Assembly (NCBI GenBank): GCA_945873125.1
Contig: CAMCBV010000005.1
Coordinates: 1 to 64,000, forward strand
Direction: 5' to 3'
Origin: Prosthecobacter debontii
GTDB lineage: Bacteria; Verrucomicrobiota; Verrucomicrobiia; Verrucomicrobiales; Akkermansiaceae
DNA: 64,000 nucleotides
Made by a program: the position numbers and the translations under genes. How positions within the stretch are numbered: the stretch's first letter is position 1; each line of letters starts with the position of its first letter. The notes beneath the pieces are model-generated. The model worked only from the letters and a program-made list of their open reading frames with translations. It searched no databases and had not been told where the DNA came from. Below are positions 16,907 to 25,883 of the stretch, piece by piece.

Positions 16907-17971
16907 GTGCTTCAAAACCTCCGCCTCCTGGACTTCCGCTGCTTCAGTTCTCTCGCGCTGGACACATCTCCTGCCGGTGCCATTTTCACGGGTCAAAATG
17001 CCCAAGGAAAAACCTCTCTGCTTGAAGCCATCTGCACCCTGATCCGACTCCAATCTCCCCGCACCAACCGACTCAACACCCTTACCAAAATATCCGCTCA
17101 AGGTTTCGGCATCGCCGGAAATCCTTGGGGCCAGGAACGAAAAATCCAACAAACATCCAAAGGCTTGTTGCTCAAAGTCGATGGTGAACCGCGTCACTCA
17201 CGCACCGAATATCTTGCCGATGGAGGCCTTGTTGTTTGGATGGGAAATGAAGATCTCGCCCTAATCCGTGGCCCCGGTGAATCGCGGCGCAACTACCTCG
17301 ATTTCATCGGTGCTCAGCTCGATCCCAAGTATCGCACCGCATACACCCGCTACCGCCGAGCATTGAAAGCCAAAAACCTTCTTCTCAAAGAACCCAAACT
17401 CCGTCTCCCGGAACTTCTCGCTTACGAGGACATTCTCATCGAACACGGCGAATACCTTTCCCGGGCCCGTCAACAACTCGTCGCCGATCTCTCACCCCTC
17501 GCTGCCGCCGCCCAAATTAATATATCAGGCAAAAGCGAAGAGATCAGCCTTTCCTACCTGCCTGCTTCAGGACCCTCGATGAAGGAATCGATTCTCCAAG
17601 CTCGCCAACGCGAAACCAGCACCCGACAAGCCGTGGTCGGCCCACATCGCGATGATCTCTCAATCCGCATTCATGGGATGCCCGCTTCCGATTACGCAAG
17701 TGAAGGACAACAGCGCACCATCGCCTTGGCTCTTAAACTGGCCCAAGGCGATCTTTTGCAGCAGCGCGGCACCAGAACCCCCATCTATCTGCTGGACGAT
17801 ATATTTGGGGAACTCGACCCTGCCCGCCGCAACGCTCTCATTCATCACCTGCCCGCAAACGCCCAGAAATTTATCACCACCACCCACCTTGGCTGGATGG
17901 AATCCAAAAGCCCCATCAACCCCCTACCTTTATTCGAGGTACATAACCAAAAGGTTTTGCCCCTTGCATGA
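16907..17971 (+). CDS. recF: DNA replication and repair protein RecF
   Basis: SMC-like ATPase that loads RecA at gaps. Starting at GTG 16907 (VLQNLRLLDFRCF) gives 354 residues, the usual size; the open frame continues far upstream only because it overlaps the sulfatase gene in another frame. Walker A is G-Q-N-A-Q-G-K-T-S near residue 32, the signature/Q-loop part is E-G-Q-Q-R-T-I-A-L-A-L-K, and Walker B is YLLDDIFGELD. Not adjacent to dnaA, dnaN or gyrB, its common neighbours. Confidence 0.93.
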   Translation: MLQNLRLLDFRCFSSLALDTSPAGAIFTGQNAQGKTSLLEAICTLIRLQSPRTNRLNTLTKISAQGFGIAGNPWGQERKIQQTSKGLLLKVDGEPRHSRTEYLADGGLVVWMGNEDLALIRGPGESRRNYLDFIGAQLDPKYRTAYTRYRRALKAKNLLLKEPKLRLPELLAYEDILIEHGEYLSRARQQLVADLSPLAAAAQINISGKSEEISLSYLPASGPSMKESILQARQRETSTRQAVVGPHRDDLSIRIHGMPASDYASEGQQRTIALALKLAQGDLLQQRGTRTPIYLLDDIFGELDPARRNALIHHLPANAQKFITTTHLGWMESKSPINPLPLFEVHNQKVLPLA

Positions 17972-18063
17972 AATCAATAAAATTTGAATTCATCTCGCTC
18001 ATTCTCCGTCAGAGTTGAGAATTGGAACTTTCATTTTCAGCCAGCGACTTCTATTTTAAACAG

Positions 18064-18780
18064 ATGAAACCAGCAATCTTCATACTATGCAGCTTGTCGC
18101 TAACGCTGATTTCATATGGTCAGATCAAAAAAGACAAAGAATCACTCTTGGATTCGGAGCCCGGTGTGGTTTACCTCAACCAAGTGTTCACCAAGCCCAT
18201 CAAGCTCAACGTGATCGAGCAGGCTCAGGTTTTTTCTGACAAAGATGGAAAACACCGCTTGGGATTCTTAAAAGCTGATCAAGTGGTGGATCTAGAGGGC
18301 ATGACCGACAGAGCCTACCGCGTTCGTGGACAAGGAACCAGAGATGGCATTGCAGGTTGGGTTTCTCCGAAAGCTTTTTCTCATCACGATGCGGACTTCG
18401 TTGAAAAATTGAAAAAAATTTATGAGCGGCAGATAGCGGTCAAAGAAATCATCAAAAATAAAGGCCTCGCTATCGGCATGGCCCCGAGTGAAGTGGAAAT
18501 TTCTCGCGGCAAACCCACAAAAACCACCATGCGCGTCACTCCCACGGGTGAATCCGGAACTTGGGAATATATCGATTACGATGAGATCAAACACTATATC
18601 ACCAAGATTGATCCCGTATCGGGACAGGCTTTCCGCCAACTCTCACATATCACTCAGGAAGAGACCGGCAAGACGACCGTTGAATTCAAAGATGGCGCAG
18701 TCTGCGCTCTCGAGGAAATGAAAGACAAAGGTCCGGGTAACGTGAAAATCATCGTGCCTCCCATCGTTGTGGGTTGGTGA
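18064..18780 (+). CDS. Exported protein with SH3-like and BamE-like parts
   Basis: 238 residues from the ATG at 18064, which starts a signal peptide ending near Gly19-Gln20. Residues about 40-115 resemble a bacterial SH3 domain (a strand-rich segment ending GIAGWVSPKAF). Residues about 140-195 contain KGLAIGMAPSEVEISRGKPT and a W-E-Y motif, reminiscent of the SmpA/BamE fold in which G-M and the following helix are conserved. No lipobox. Role unknown, presumably envelope associated. Confidence 0.65.
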   Translation: MKPAIFILCSLSLTLISYGQIKKDKESLLDSEPGVVYLNQVFTKPIKLNVIEQAQVFSDKDGKHRLGFLKADQVVDLEGMTDRAYRVRGQGTRDGIAGWVSPKAFSHHDADFVEKLKKIYERQIAVKEIIKNKGLAIGMAPSEVEISRGKPTKTTMRVTPTGESGTWEYIDYDEIKHYITKIDPVSGQAFRQLSHITQEETGKTTVEFKDGAVCALEEMKDKGPGNVKIIVPPIVVGW

Positions 18781-18812
18781 GTTGATGATGACACGCAGTG
18801 ACCCTTTGTGGA

Positions 18813-20108
18813 TCACTCAACCGGAACAATCACAATCTCATGATCCACAGGTTGCAGTGAGTTTTTCACCTTTTCCACAAGCGCTGCTCGTATGGGTTCG
18901 GTTTCGGCGAAGGCGGCATCCGGATCGTTTTTGCCTTTCTTCCCGTGAACGATGGATTTGATTTGCTTGGTTTCGTAAGCTTGTTTTTCAGCGACCGCAT
19001 TCCACACGGCTTGGAAAGCCGGCAAGAGTGGGTGATGGATGAAATCCGTGGCCAGTGGTATGCCTGCCATGAGTTGCTCCGCCGTGTATGTTTTGAATTC
19101 ATTACCCCAAGTGACCCGATAGGCTTTAGCTTTCGGCGATGTCACGCGAAATGTGAATCGATTGAGCTCCTGATCGAATGGCACAAGTGCCATTCCGGCA
19201 CGAATCGAATCATCATTCTTCACATCTCCCTCGCCAGCACTGAATGGTAGTTTGGTGCTGCGGATTTTCAAACGACCACCGGAACAATCAATGATTTCGT
19301 GGCCAGTGCTGGCGAAGATTTTTCCCGAAGAAGCGTCCCATGTGAATTCACCGAGATTCCCATCAAGTCCCATCGCATCCAGAAAGGCTTTGGCCATAAT
19401 AACCTGTCCTGCCCAGCCGGGATGCACGCCGTCTTTGCCTGCGGTTTTGAATTCCGGTGCGATGTCTTGCTTTGCGCGGAAATCCGCGAGCAACATCGGC
19501 TGGTAGATATCAGCAAATCCGGATTTTTCTTTCTTGGCGACATCCAGAGCGATATCGCGAAATCGGGAGAGCGAAAGATTGAGGTCTTGCTGAGTGCCGC
19601 GTGCGGATTTCACCCAGTGTGGGACTGAGTCAATGATGCCGGATGAACCAACAATCAAACGACATCCGGCATCCCGAAACTGCTTGGAAATTTCCGTTAG
19701 ATTTTTTCTGTATTCACCGGCGATGGCTTCATCAAAAGGAACATATCGGAAATCATTCATACCATAGCAAGTGGTGGCGATCGTTGGATTGAAGCGAAGC
19801 ACATCGCTTTTCATACGTGCAAGAAAGCCGGATGCCTGCTCTCCGCTCCAACCATACTGACGACAGGTGATTGCTAACTCCGGAGTGCAGGCAGTCAGGT
19901 AGGTTTCGATGATGACCGAATACTTTTTCTGCTCGGTGATGGAGTCGCCACAGATAGCAAGCCGATCACCTTTGCGCAACTGAAGGCCATCAACCTTTGG
20001 TGCGGGTTCGAGTTGATAGGCTGAGAGCTCCGCCGGCAGGATCACCGGCTCAGCAAAGGCAAGCGATGAGAACGCTATCGAGCAAAGGAGAATGAATGGG
20101 CGGAACAT
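18813..20108 (-). CDS. Secreted SGNH/GDSL hydrolase
   Basis: 431 residues from the ATG at 20108; the signal peptide ends at LAFA-EP. The longer open frame upstream crosses the rplQ terminator and is antisense noise. SGNH blocks: GDSIT with the nucleophile Ser, a Gly in R-Q-Y-G-W-S-G, the Asn of Y-G-M-N-D, and D-G-V-H-P supplying Asp and His. Such enzymes deacetylate or de-esterify polysaccharides. The C-terminal third (beyond about residue 270) is an extra domain with no family I can name. Convergent with the SH3-like gene. Confidence 0.86.
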   Translation of the reverse strand: MFRPFILLCSIAFSSLAFAEPVILPAELSAYQLEPAPKVDGLQLRKGDRLAICGDSITEQKKYSVIIETYLTACTPELAITCRQYGWSGEQASGFLARMKSDVLRFNPTIATTCYGMNDFRYVPFDEAIAGEYRKNLTEISKQFRDAGCRLIVGSSGIIDSVPHWVKSARGTQQDLNLSLSRFRDIALDVAKKEKSGFADIYQPMLLADFRAKQDIAPEFKTAGKDGVHPGWAGQVIMAKAFLDAMGLDGNLGEFTWDASSGKIFASTGHEIIDCSGGRLKIRSTKLPFSAGEGDVKNDDSIRAGMALVPFDQELNRFTFRVTSPKAKAYRVTWGNEFKTYTAEQLMAGIPLATDFIHHPLLPAFQAVWNAVAEKQAYETKQIKSIVHGKKGKNDPDAAFAETEPIRAALVEKVKNSLQPVDHEIVIVPVE

Positions 20109-20167
20109 GCCGGATTCAAATGGGCGGCTGTCACGAATGCAAGAACGAGCTCGGGATTGATGAGCAT

Positions 20168-20188
20168 CCACTCCCCACTCCCCACTCC
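20168..20188. repeat. Perfect (CCACTCC)3 heptamer array
   Basis: Three exact copies of CCACTCC plus a partial fourth lie between the SGNH hydrolase start and the rplQ terminator. Same seven-base period as the other arrays in the window. Confidence 0.75.
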
Positions 20189-20196
20189 CCGCTATC

Positions 20197-20232
20197 AAAA
20201 AAAAGCTCTCCAGCGTGACCACTGGAGAGCTT
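20197..20232 (-). terminator. Rho-independent terminator of rpoA-rplQ
   Basis: On the minus transcript an 11-bp perfect stem (AAGCTCTCCAG at 20232-20222 with CTGGAGAGCTT at 20213-20203) and an eight-base loop are followed by a U run (20204-20197). It lies 25 bp past the rplQ stop. Confidence 0.9.
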
Positions 20233-20256
20233 GAATGAATTTCGGTGAAGCAGAGC

Positions 20257-20742
20257 TTATTCAGCGGCGGCTTCCACTTTTTCTGCTGCTTTCTTAGCCG
20301 CTTTTTTCGCAGGCTTTTTCTCAGCAGCTGCTGCCGGAGCTGCCTCCTCGGCAGCCACTTCGACAACTTCATCCGCACCAAGTTCTGCTTGGTCAACCCA
20401 CTCGATGATCGCCATAGGGGCGGCATCGCTCATGCGTTGGCCGAGTTTTACAATGCGGCAGTATCCGCCCGGGCGGGTAGCTGCTGCAGGTGCGATCTCT
20501 GCGAAGAGCTTGCTCACGGCTTCCTTCTGACGAAGGAAAGCGATGGCAAGACGGCGGGAGTGCAGGTCGTTGCGTTTGGCTTGTGTGACCAACTTTTCAG
20601 CAACAGGGCGCAGGGCCTTGGCTTTGCCGAAAGTGGTTTTGATGCGACCATGTTGAATCAAACTGCATGCCAGGTTGGCGAGCAGTGATTTGCGATGGGC
20701 GGTTTTGCGTTTAAGCTTGGTAGTGTTGCGGCGATGTCTCAT
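20257..20742 (-). CDS. rplQ: 50S ribosomal protein L17 with Ala/Lys-rich tail
   Basis: 161 residues. Residues 1-117 are standard L17 (MRHRRNTTKLKRKTAHRKSL start, GGYCRIVKLGQRMSDAA-P-M). From about 120 to the end there is an extension of Ala, Glu and Lys, including AAEKKPAKKAAKKAAEK, which is not part of the core fold and is probably disordered. It follows rpoA by 38 bp and the pair ends in a strong terminator. Confidence 0.96.
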   Translation of the reverse strand: MRHRRNTTKLKRKTAHRKSLLANLACSLIQHGRIKTTFGKAKALRPVAEKLVTQAKRNDLHSRRLAIAFLRQKEAVSKLFAEIAPAAATRPGGYCRIVKLGQRMSDAAPMAIIEWVDQAELGADEVVEVAAEEAAPAAAAEKKPAKKAAKKAAEKVEAAAE

Positions 20743-20780
20743 CGGTGGCTTCCGTTAGTGTTTAGAAATAAAGGGGTGAA

Positions 20781-21863
20781 TTAGTCGTCAAGGTTTTGAG
20801 CGATCAGATCGGCAAGGCCGACTTGAGTCTCGTCTTCAGCGCCAAGGCGCGGTCCGCGTGAAGCGATCGATCCCCCTGCAAGCAGGGAAGGCTCGAAGGA
20901 CATACCAAGGCCAAGGCCGAGTTCGACGAGCTTGTCCTTGATCTCATTGAGGGATTTCTTACCGAAGTTGCGGTATTTGAGCATTTCGGCTTCCGACTTC
21001 ATCGCAAGCTGACCGACGGAAGTGATGTTCGCGTTGTTCAGGCAGTTCGCCGCACGGACGGAAAGCTCAATCTCGTTGACCGACATATTGAGAAGTTTTT
21101 TGAGCGCCGCATTTTCTTCGCTGGACTCTGCTGGAGCTTCTTCGAAGTCGACCGCGTTTTCGTCATAGTTAACAAAAACATCGAGGTGATGACGAAGAAT
21201 CGCGGATGCTTGAAGCAATGCGTCTTGGGGAGTGATGCGACCATCGGTCCAGATATCCAGAGTGAGCTTGTCATAGTCGGTGATTTGACCAACCCGAGTG
21301 CTGTCCACGCTGTATTTGACGCGTGTCACCGGAGAGAAGATGGAATCGATCGCGATGACGCCGATCGGCTGGTCCTTGCGCTTGTTCTCATCACCAGTGG
21401 AAAAGCCACGGCCGACACGAACTTCAAATTCACAATCGAACTTCACTTTTTTATCCAAGGTGCAGATCACCTGATCCTTGTTCACCACGGAATAGATGTG
21501 ATCCTCGATGATGTCACCTGCCGTAATCACACCTTCTTTTTCAACTTTGATGGAGAGGATGCGTGGCTCTTTTTCATTATGGCTGAATTTGACCTTCTTG
21601 AGGTTGAGAACGATGTCGGTGACATCCTCGACCACTCCAGGAAGACTCGAGAACTCATGTTGCACGCCGGCAATTTTCACCGATGTGATGGAAGCACCCT
21701 CAAGCGAGGAAAGCAGGACGCGGCGCAAGGAGTTACCGACCGTGTGGCCGTAGCCGCGCTCAAAAGGTTCTGCGACAAACTGCGCGTAAGTGTCGGATGC
21801 GGTATCCTCGTTGCGAACGAGACGATTTGGAAGCTCGAAACGAGCCAGTGTGGTAGTTGACAT
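20781..21863 (-). CDS. rpoA: RNA polymerase alpha subunit
   Basis: 360 residues from the ATG at 21863. The N-terminal assembly domain includes FVAEPFERGYGHTVGNSLRR and the C-terminal DNA-binding domain includes L-S-V-R-A-A-N-C-L and FGKKSLNEIKDKL. A 30-residue tail after the CTD is Gly/Ser/acidic. The usual upstream ribosomal genes rpsM-rpsK-rpsD are missing; instead the next gene rightwards is divergent, so transcription starts in the 243-bp gap 21864-22106. I see A/T-rich DNA there but no convincing promoter. Confidence 0.97.
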   Translation of the reverse strand: MSTTTLARFELPNRLVRNEDTASDTYAQFVAEPFERGYGHTVGNSLRRVLLSSLEGASITSVKIAGVQHEFSSLPGVVEDVTDIVLNLKKVKFSHNEKEPRILSIKVEKEGVITAGDIIEDHIYSVVNKDQVICTLDKKVKFDCEFEVRVGRGFSTGDENKRKDQPIGVIAIDSIFSPVTRVKYSVDSTRVGQITDYDKLTLDIWTDGRITPQDALLQASAILRHHLDVFVNYDENAVDFEEAPAESSEENAALKKLLNMSVNEIELSVRAANCLNNANITSVGQLAMKSEAEMLKYRNFGKKSLNEIKDKLVELGLGLGMSFEPSLLAGGSIASRGPRLGAEDETQVGLADLIAQNLDD

Positions 21864-22106
21864 ATATGGATTCGGTTGCCGGGTTTCCCTCACGCGAGAA
21901 CAGGTGTTTTCACACCTTGAGGACCAACGGCGGTTAATGGTAATTCGCTCGCGAGCCGCGAAGGAAATGCTTTGTCGCCTCACTTGCAATGCTTTTTCTC
22001 TAAAAAATCAGAAAAATGACTTATTTTCGGCCTTAATCCCATAAAAATGCTTGGATTTTCAAAAAAAGCACCGGAATATCTAACTGTTCAATAAAACAAA
22101 CCAAAC

Positions 22107-22367
22107 ATGAATTCAAAGAAAAACCTAACTCGATTCACTTACGAAACCGCGGCATTTGAAGGCTGGCGTTTATGCATCAGCCGTGCCGGAACCAGCTTCA
22201 CCAAATACTTCTCCGACAAAAAATTCGGTGGTATGAAGAAGTCCCTTGTTGAGGCACAAAAAGCCTTGGCTGAGGTCAAGGCCATTCTGGACTCCTCTAA
22301 AAAGGTGGACGGCAAGCTGTCCCAGACCACGGTTCGCAAAGTCGAATCCCTTCTGAAAAAACTGTAA
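22107..22367 (+). CDS. Small AP2-like putative DNA-binding protein
   Basis: 86 residues, basic. Residues 9-42 (aromatic-rich, containing F-E-G-W-R, then R-A-G-T-S-F-T-K-Y-F-S-D and K-F-G-G) follow the three-stranded-sheet pattern of AP2-like or integrase arm-type DNA-binding domains, and residues 43-86 are a Lys-rich helix. No signal peptide. Similar mini-proteins occur in Verrucomicrobiota, often without neighbours of known role. It is divergent from rpoA and 57 bp before the photolyase. Function is inferred from pattern only. Confidence 0.5.
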   Translation: MNSKKNLTRFTYETAAFEGWRLCISRAGTSFTKYFSDKKFGGMKKSLVEAQKALAEVKAILDSSKKVDGKLSQTTVRKVESLLKKL

Positions 22368-22424
22368 TGCATCTCGGAGGTCGTTTTTCGATTCCGTTAG
22401 CCGATTTTGATGCTTCACTCGTAA

Positions 22425-23819
22425 ATGCCTCCTGTCATCCACTGGTTTCGCCGCGATCTCAGGATCGCTGACAACACAGCCCTTTTCCATGCCTCACAAG
22501 CTGGTCCGGTCATACCTGTTTATATTCTTAGCTCCTGGAGCAAATATCATGCGTGGACGGGATCAAACCGGCAGCAGTTTCTCTGCGGGTGCCTTGAGTC
22601 ATTGTCAAAAAATCTCGAAACCCTAGACTCGAGACTGATCATTCGTAAGGGCTCTGCGGTTTCCGCGTTGAAACAGCTGATCAAAGAAACAGGAGCAACC
22701 GCTGTTCATTTTAATCGCGATCCTGACCCTTTCGGAAAGAAAACCGAACAGGAACTTGCCAAGTTGTGCATGGACTTGGGCATCGAGTGCTGCGGATATG
22801 ATGATGTGGCTCTGCACAACCCATCGGAAATCCTCACCCAATCGGGAAATCCATACAAAGTCTATACCCCGTATGCAAACAACTGGCTCTCGCAACCCAA
22901 ACCATCACCTCATCCCAAGCCAGTATCTCTCAATACTCCGGAGCGCATTTCTTCTCTGGCGTTGCCGAAACCCGCCTATTGGAATCTTCCCGAATCCAAC
23001 GCCAAACTACCCGAACCCGGCGAACGGGCAGCACGCGAGCGTATGCGAGACGCCGTATCAAAAATCATCGGCCAATATGCCGAACAACGGGACATTCCAT
23101 CACTCGATGGAACTTCCCGCCTTTCACAAGACCTACGCTTTGGCCTGATTTCGATCCGCACGCTTTACGCAAATGTCACCGCTGCCCTGAAATCTGCGGA
23201 TGCCCGCTCCCAGTCTTCCATCGCGATCTATATCAAGGAACTCGCTTGGCGGGAATTTTACTTTGCCATCCTCCACCATTTCCCTCACGTGCTCGAACAT
23301 GAGTTCAATAAAGAGTGGAAAGGCCTTCCATGGGAGGAACCCAGTGAAAATTTTGAGAAATGGAAATCCGGTCAAACCGGCTTCCCTATCATTGATGCCG
23401 GAATGCGCCAACTCCTACAGACCGGCTTCATGCATAACCGCGTCCGCATGATCACCGCGATGTTTCTTACGAAAGACCTGCACATCGACTGGAAACTGGG
23501 AGAATCCCATTTCATGCAGCACCTTACAGATGGCGAAATTGCCTCCAACAACGGTGGCTGGCAATGGTCCGCCGGCACAGGAGCAGATGCCGCTCCCTAT
23601 TTCCGCATTCAAAATCCTTGGTCTCAAACCGCAAAACACGACCCAACGGGTGTTTACATCAAACGATGGATACCCGAACTTGCCGATGTGGATCCGAAGA
23701 AATTTCAAGCACCGCCGGAGAATGGTCTGCCGCTGGCAGCTGGTTATCCCCTACCCTGCGTGGATCACAAAACCGAACGGGATCGGACTCTCGCGATCTT
23801 CAAAAAGCATCGCGCCTAG
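22425..23819 (+). CDS. phrB: Deoxyribodipyrimidine photolyase (cryptochrome/photolyase family)
   Basis: 464 residues. N-terminal alpha/beta domain begins V-I-H-W-F-R-R-D-L-R and spans about 1-130, the FAD-binding helical domain about 200-464. Conserved FAD and lesion-binding stretches are visible: RLSQDLRFG, W-R-E-F-Y, TGFPIIDAGMRQL, HNRVRM and NNGGWQWSAGTGADAAPYFR. These are class I CPD photolyase features. Repairs UV dimers with blue light. A 6-4 or cryptochrome role is less likely given the standard motifs. Confidence 0.93.
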   Translation: MPPVIHWFRRDLRIADNTALFHASQAGPVIPVYILSSWSKYHAWTGSNRQQFLCGCLESLSKNLETLDSRLIIRKGSAVSALKQLIKETGATAVHFNRDPDPFGKKTEQELAKLCMDLGIECCGYDDVALHNPSEILTQSGNPYKVYTPYANNWLSQPKPSPHPKPVSLNTPERISSLALPKPAYWNLPESNAKLPEPGERAARERMRDAVSKIIGQYAEQRDIPSLDGTSRLSQDLRFGLISIRTLYANVTAALKSADARSQSSIAIYIKELAWREFYFAILHHFPHVLEHEFNKEWKGLPWEEPSENFEKWKSGQTGFPIIDAGMRQLLQTGFMHNRVRMITAMFLTKDLHIDWKLGESHFMQHLTDGEIASNNGGWQWSAGTGADAAPYFRIQNPWSQTAKHDPTGVYIKRWIPELADVDPKKFQAPPENGLPLAAGYPLPCVDHKTERDRTLAIFKKHRA

Positions 23820-23995
23820 GTTATTTCGGGCATTTTTTTACAGGGAGAGGAGAAATTGCGGATTACTTACAAAAACTTCACTCCTCCCGTTCCTCCTCCC
23901 TCTTGATATATTGGCCTTAACAATCGGTATGATTTGAAATCATCGAGTCTGGAGGGATTCAGTCTTCATTCGAGCGGCTTAAAATCTTCTGCCTC

Positions 23996-25096
23996 CTACC
24001 CGTTCAACTTCTCGAGATTTTTGGGAAGGAAAACACCGTTTTTGCGAATCAATTTACCGTCGAAATAGATCTCACCACCGCCGTAGTCCTTGCGTTGGAT
24101 ATTGACCATATCCCAGTGGATTTGGGATTGGTTCCCGTTGTCGGCGATTTCATAGGCCTGACCCGGGGTAAAGTGGAAAGACCCGGCAATTTTCTCATCG
24201 AAAAGAATGTCACGCATCGGCTCACGAATCACCGGATGGAACCCGAGAGCAAACTCGCCGATATAACGGGCACCGGGATCGGTATCCAAGATGCGATTGA
24301 GCTCTTTGGTTTTGTTACCTGCTTCCGCTTTGATGATTTTGCCTTCTTTGAACTCGAGTTTGATCGAGTCGAAAGCAATGCCCTGATAAATGGTGGGAGC
24401 ATTGTGGCTCACCACACCCTCGACGGAGTTTTTCACGGGTGCGGTAAACACCTCGCCATCGGGAATATTGTAATGACCACCGCATACCACGGCAGGTATT
24501 CCTTTAATCGAAAAATGAAGATCCGTGCCTGGGCCGACGATATGAACCTTGTCCGTGCTTTCCATGAGACGTTTCAGGGCATTCATCGCAGGAAGGAGCG
24601 CCTTGTAATCGAGCAAACAGACGTTGAAATAGAAGTCCTCAAACGCTTCGGTACTCATGCCAGCCTGCTGCGCCATGGATGCCGTTGGCCAGCGCAAGAC
24701 GCACCATTTGGTTTTCTTGACCCGGTAATCAATCACCGGCCGCATTTGCTTCATCGCGGTCCGCATGACCTTTTGGGGAACATCCGAAGTCTCGGAAATA
24801 TTGTGACTTCCTCGGATCGCGATGTAGGCGTCCATATCCTTCATTTCAGAAAGGAGATGCTTGGATGACAGATTGTATTGGGCCTCTGTCGCTCCCATCA
24901 AAAGTTCACGCGAAATCCGTGTTTGATGGATGCGCACGAAAGGAATGGCGTTTTTACGGCGCACCTGACGGATCAATGCAATGCCGATGGAGTCGGGAAC
25001 ATCATGAAGATCTAAGAGAACCTTCTCTCCTTTTTTGAGATCAATCGAGTATCCGACGAGTTGTTTTGCCAATGAATCGATTCGCGGGTCGTGCAT
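23996..25096 (-). CDS. Aminopeptidase, M29 family
   Basis: 366 residues from the ATG at 25096. Matches the AmpS/PepS-type M29 metallopeptidases: [12 protein letters not shown] near residue 195, [19 protein letters not shown] and H-W-D-M-V with the metal-binding Glu, His and Asp residues. No signal peptide, so cytoplasmic. It follows lutA by 23 bp in a three-gene minus operon with the TPR protein. The combination with an Fe-S lactate-oxidation subunit is unexpected; a peptide salvage role is only inferred. Confidence 0.88.
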   Translation of the reverse strand: MHDPRIDSLAKQLVGYSIDLKKGEKVLLDLHDVPDSIGIALIRQVRRKNAIPFVRIHQTRISRELLMGATEAQYNLSSKHLLSEMKDMDAYIAIRGSHNISETSDVPQKVMRTAMKQMRPVIDYRVKKTKWCVLRWPTASMAQQAGMSTEAFEDFYFNVCLLDYKALLPAMNALKRLMESTDKVHIVGPGTDLHFSIKGIPAVVCGGHYNIPDGEVFTAPVKNSVEGVVSHNAPTIYQGIAFDSIKLEFKEGKIIKAEAGNKTKELNRILDTDPGARYIGEFALGFHPVIREPMRDILFDEKIAGSFHFTPGQAYEIADNGNQSQIHWDMVNIQRKDYGGGEIYFDGKLIRKNGVFLPKNLEKLNG

Positions 25097-25119
25097 GTCT
25101 TGGGAATTCGAGTTTAAAA

Positions 25120-25878
25120 TTATGACCGAGCGATTAAGGTATCGCGAAGAATCTCGATTGCGTGACAATGTCGGATAGGACGTCCCTGCACCCGGGCCAA
25201 GCCGGTGAGGTGCATCAGGCAGGACATATCGCCGCTGGTGAGAATATCCGGTTTAGCTTCCAGAATATGATCCATTTTCAAACTGCCCATTCTTCCCGAT
25301 ATGTGGGGAAAAGTGACCGAAAACGTACCGCCAAAACCGCAGCACTGCTCGCCCTGCCCAAATGGAACGATTTCCGCATTTTCTATGGACGAAAGGAGAT
25401 CCACCACCGCGTCTCCGCTATCCGTTCCTCGCGAGTGGCAGGAACGGTGAAAGGCAATACGCGTTGGCTGGTCGAATTTTCCATTCCAAGTTTTAATCCC
25501 GAGGCCATTGTGAATGAAATCGATCACCTCCCAAGTCCTGCGGGCCAAAGATGTGACTTTTTCATCCGGGCAAGCTTCGAATTGAAGGATGTTTCCGTGA
25601 AAATTCATCGCGGCACACGAACCGGAAGGAACGATCACCGGTAAATCACCTGCGAAGACTTCCGCGGTATGACAGGCGACTTTTCTTGAAGCGGCCCAAT
25701 CACCCGAATTGAAGGCAGGCTGTCCACAACAGGTTTGGTTTTCAGGAAAAATCACCTCCACGCCAAGATGTTCAAGTACCTCAACGGTCGCCTTGGCAGC
25801 CTCATCATAAAATGCATCGCACAAACATGTGCTCATCAAAAGCACGCGTTTTCCAACGGGTCGGTCAGCTTGAATCAT
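25120..25878 (-). CDS. lutA: LutA-like (CCG-domain) Fe-S oxidoreductase subunit
   Basis: 252 residues with two CCG repeats: a CLCD start motif plus Q-T-C-C-G-Q-P at about residues 18-54, and S-C-H-S-R-G with Q-C-C-G-F-G-G at about 150-190. This is the LutA/YkgE layout, the subunit of the LutABC L-lactate oxidation complex that handles electron transfer. LutB and LutC are not in the window. Five bases separate it from the TPR gene, so the pair is coupled. A GlcF-type use is an alternative. Confidence 0.88.
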   Translation of the reverse strand: MIQADRPVGKRVLLMSTCLCDAFYDEAAKATVEVLEHLGVEVIFPENQTCCGQPAFNSGDWAASRKVACHTAEVFAGDLPVIVPSGSCAAMNFHGNILQFEACPDEKVTSLARRTWEVIDFIHNGLGIKTWNGKFDQPTRIAFHRSCHSRGTDSGDAVVDLLSSIENAEIVPFGQGEQCCGFGGTFSVTFPHISGRMGSLKMDHILEAKPDILTSGDMSCLMHLTGLARVQGRPIRHCHAIEILRDTLIARS

Positions 25879-25883
25879 ATCAG

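Noticed and set aside
20109..20426. Upstream extension of the SGNH hydrolase frame
   Set aside because: It crosses the rplQ terminator and rplQ itself; the ATG at 20108 with a signal peptide is a better start.
24095..24868. 257-codon plus-strand open frame
   Set aside because: Antisense to the M29 peptidase, which has clear metal-site motifs.
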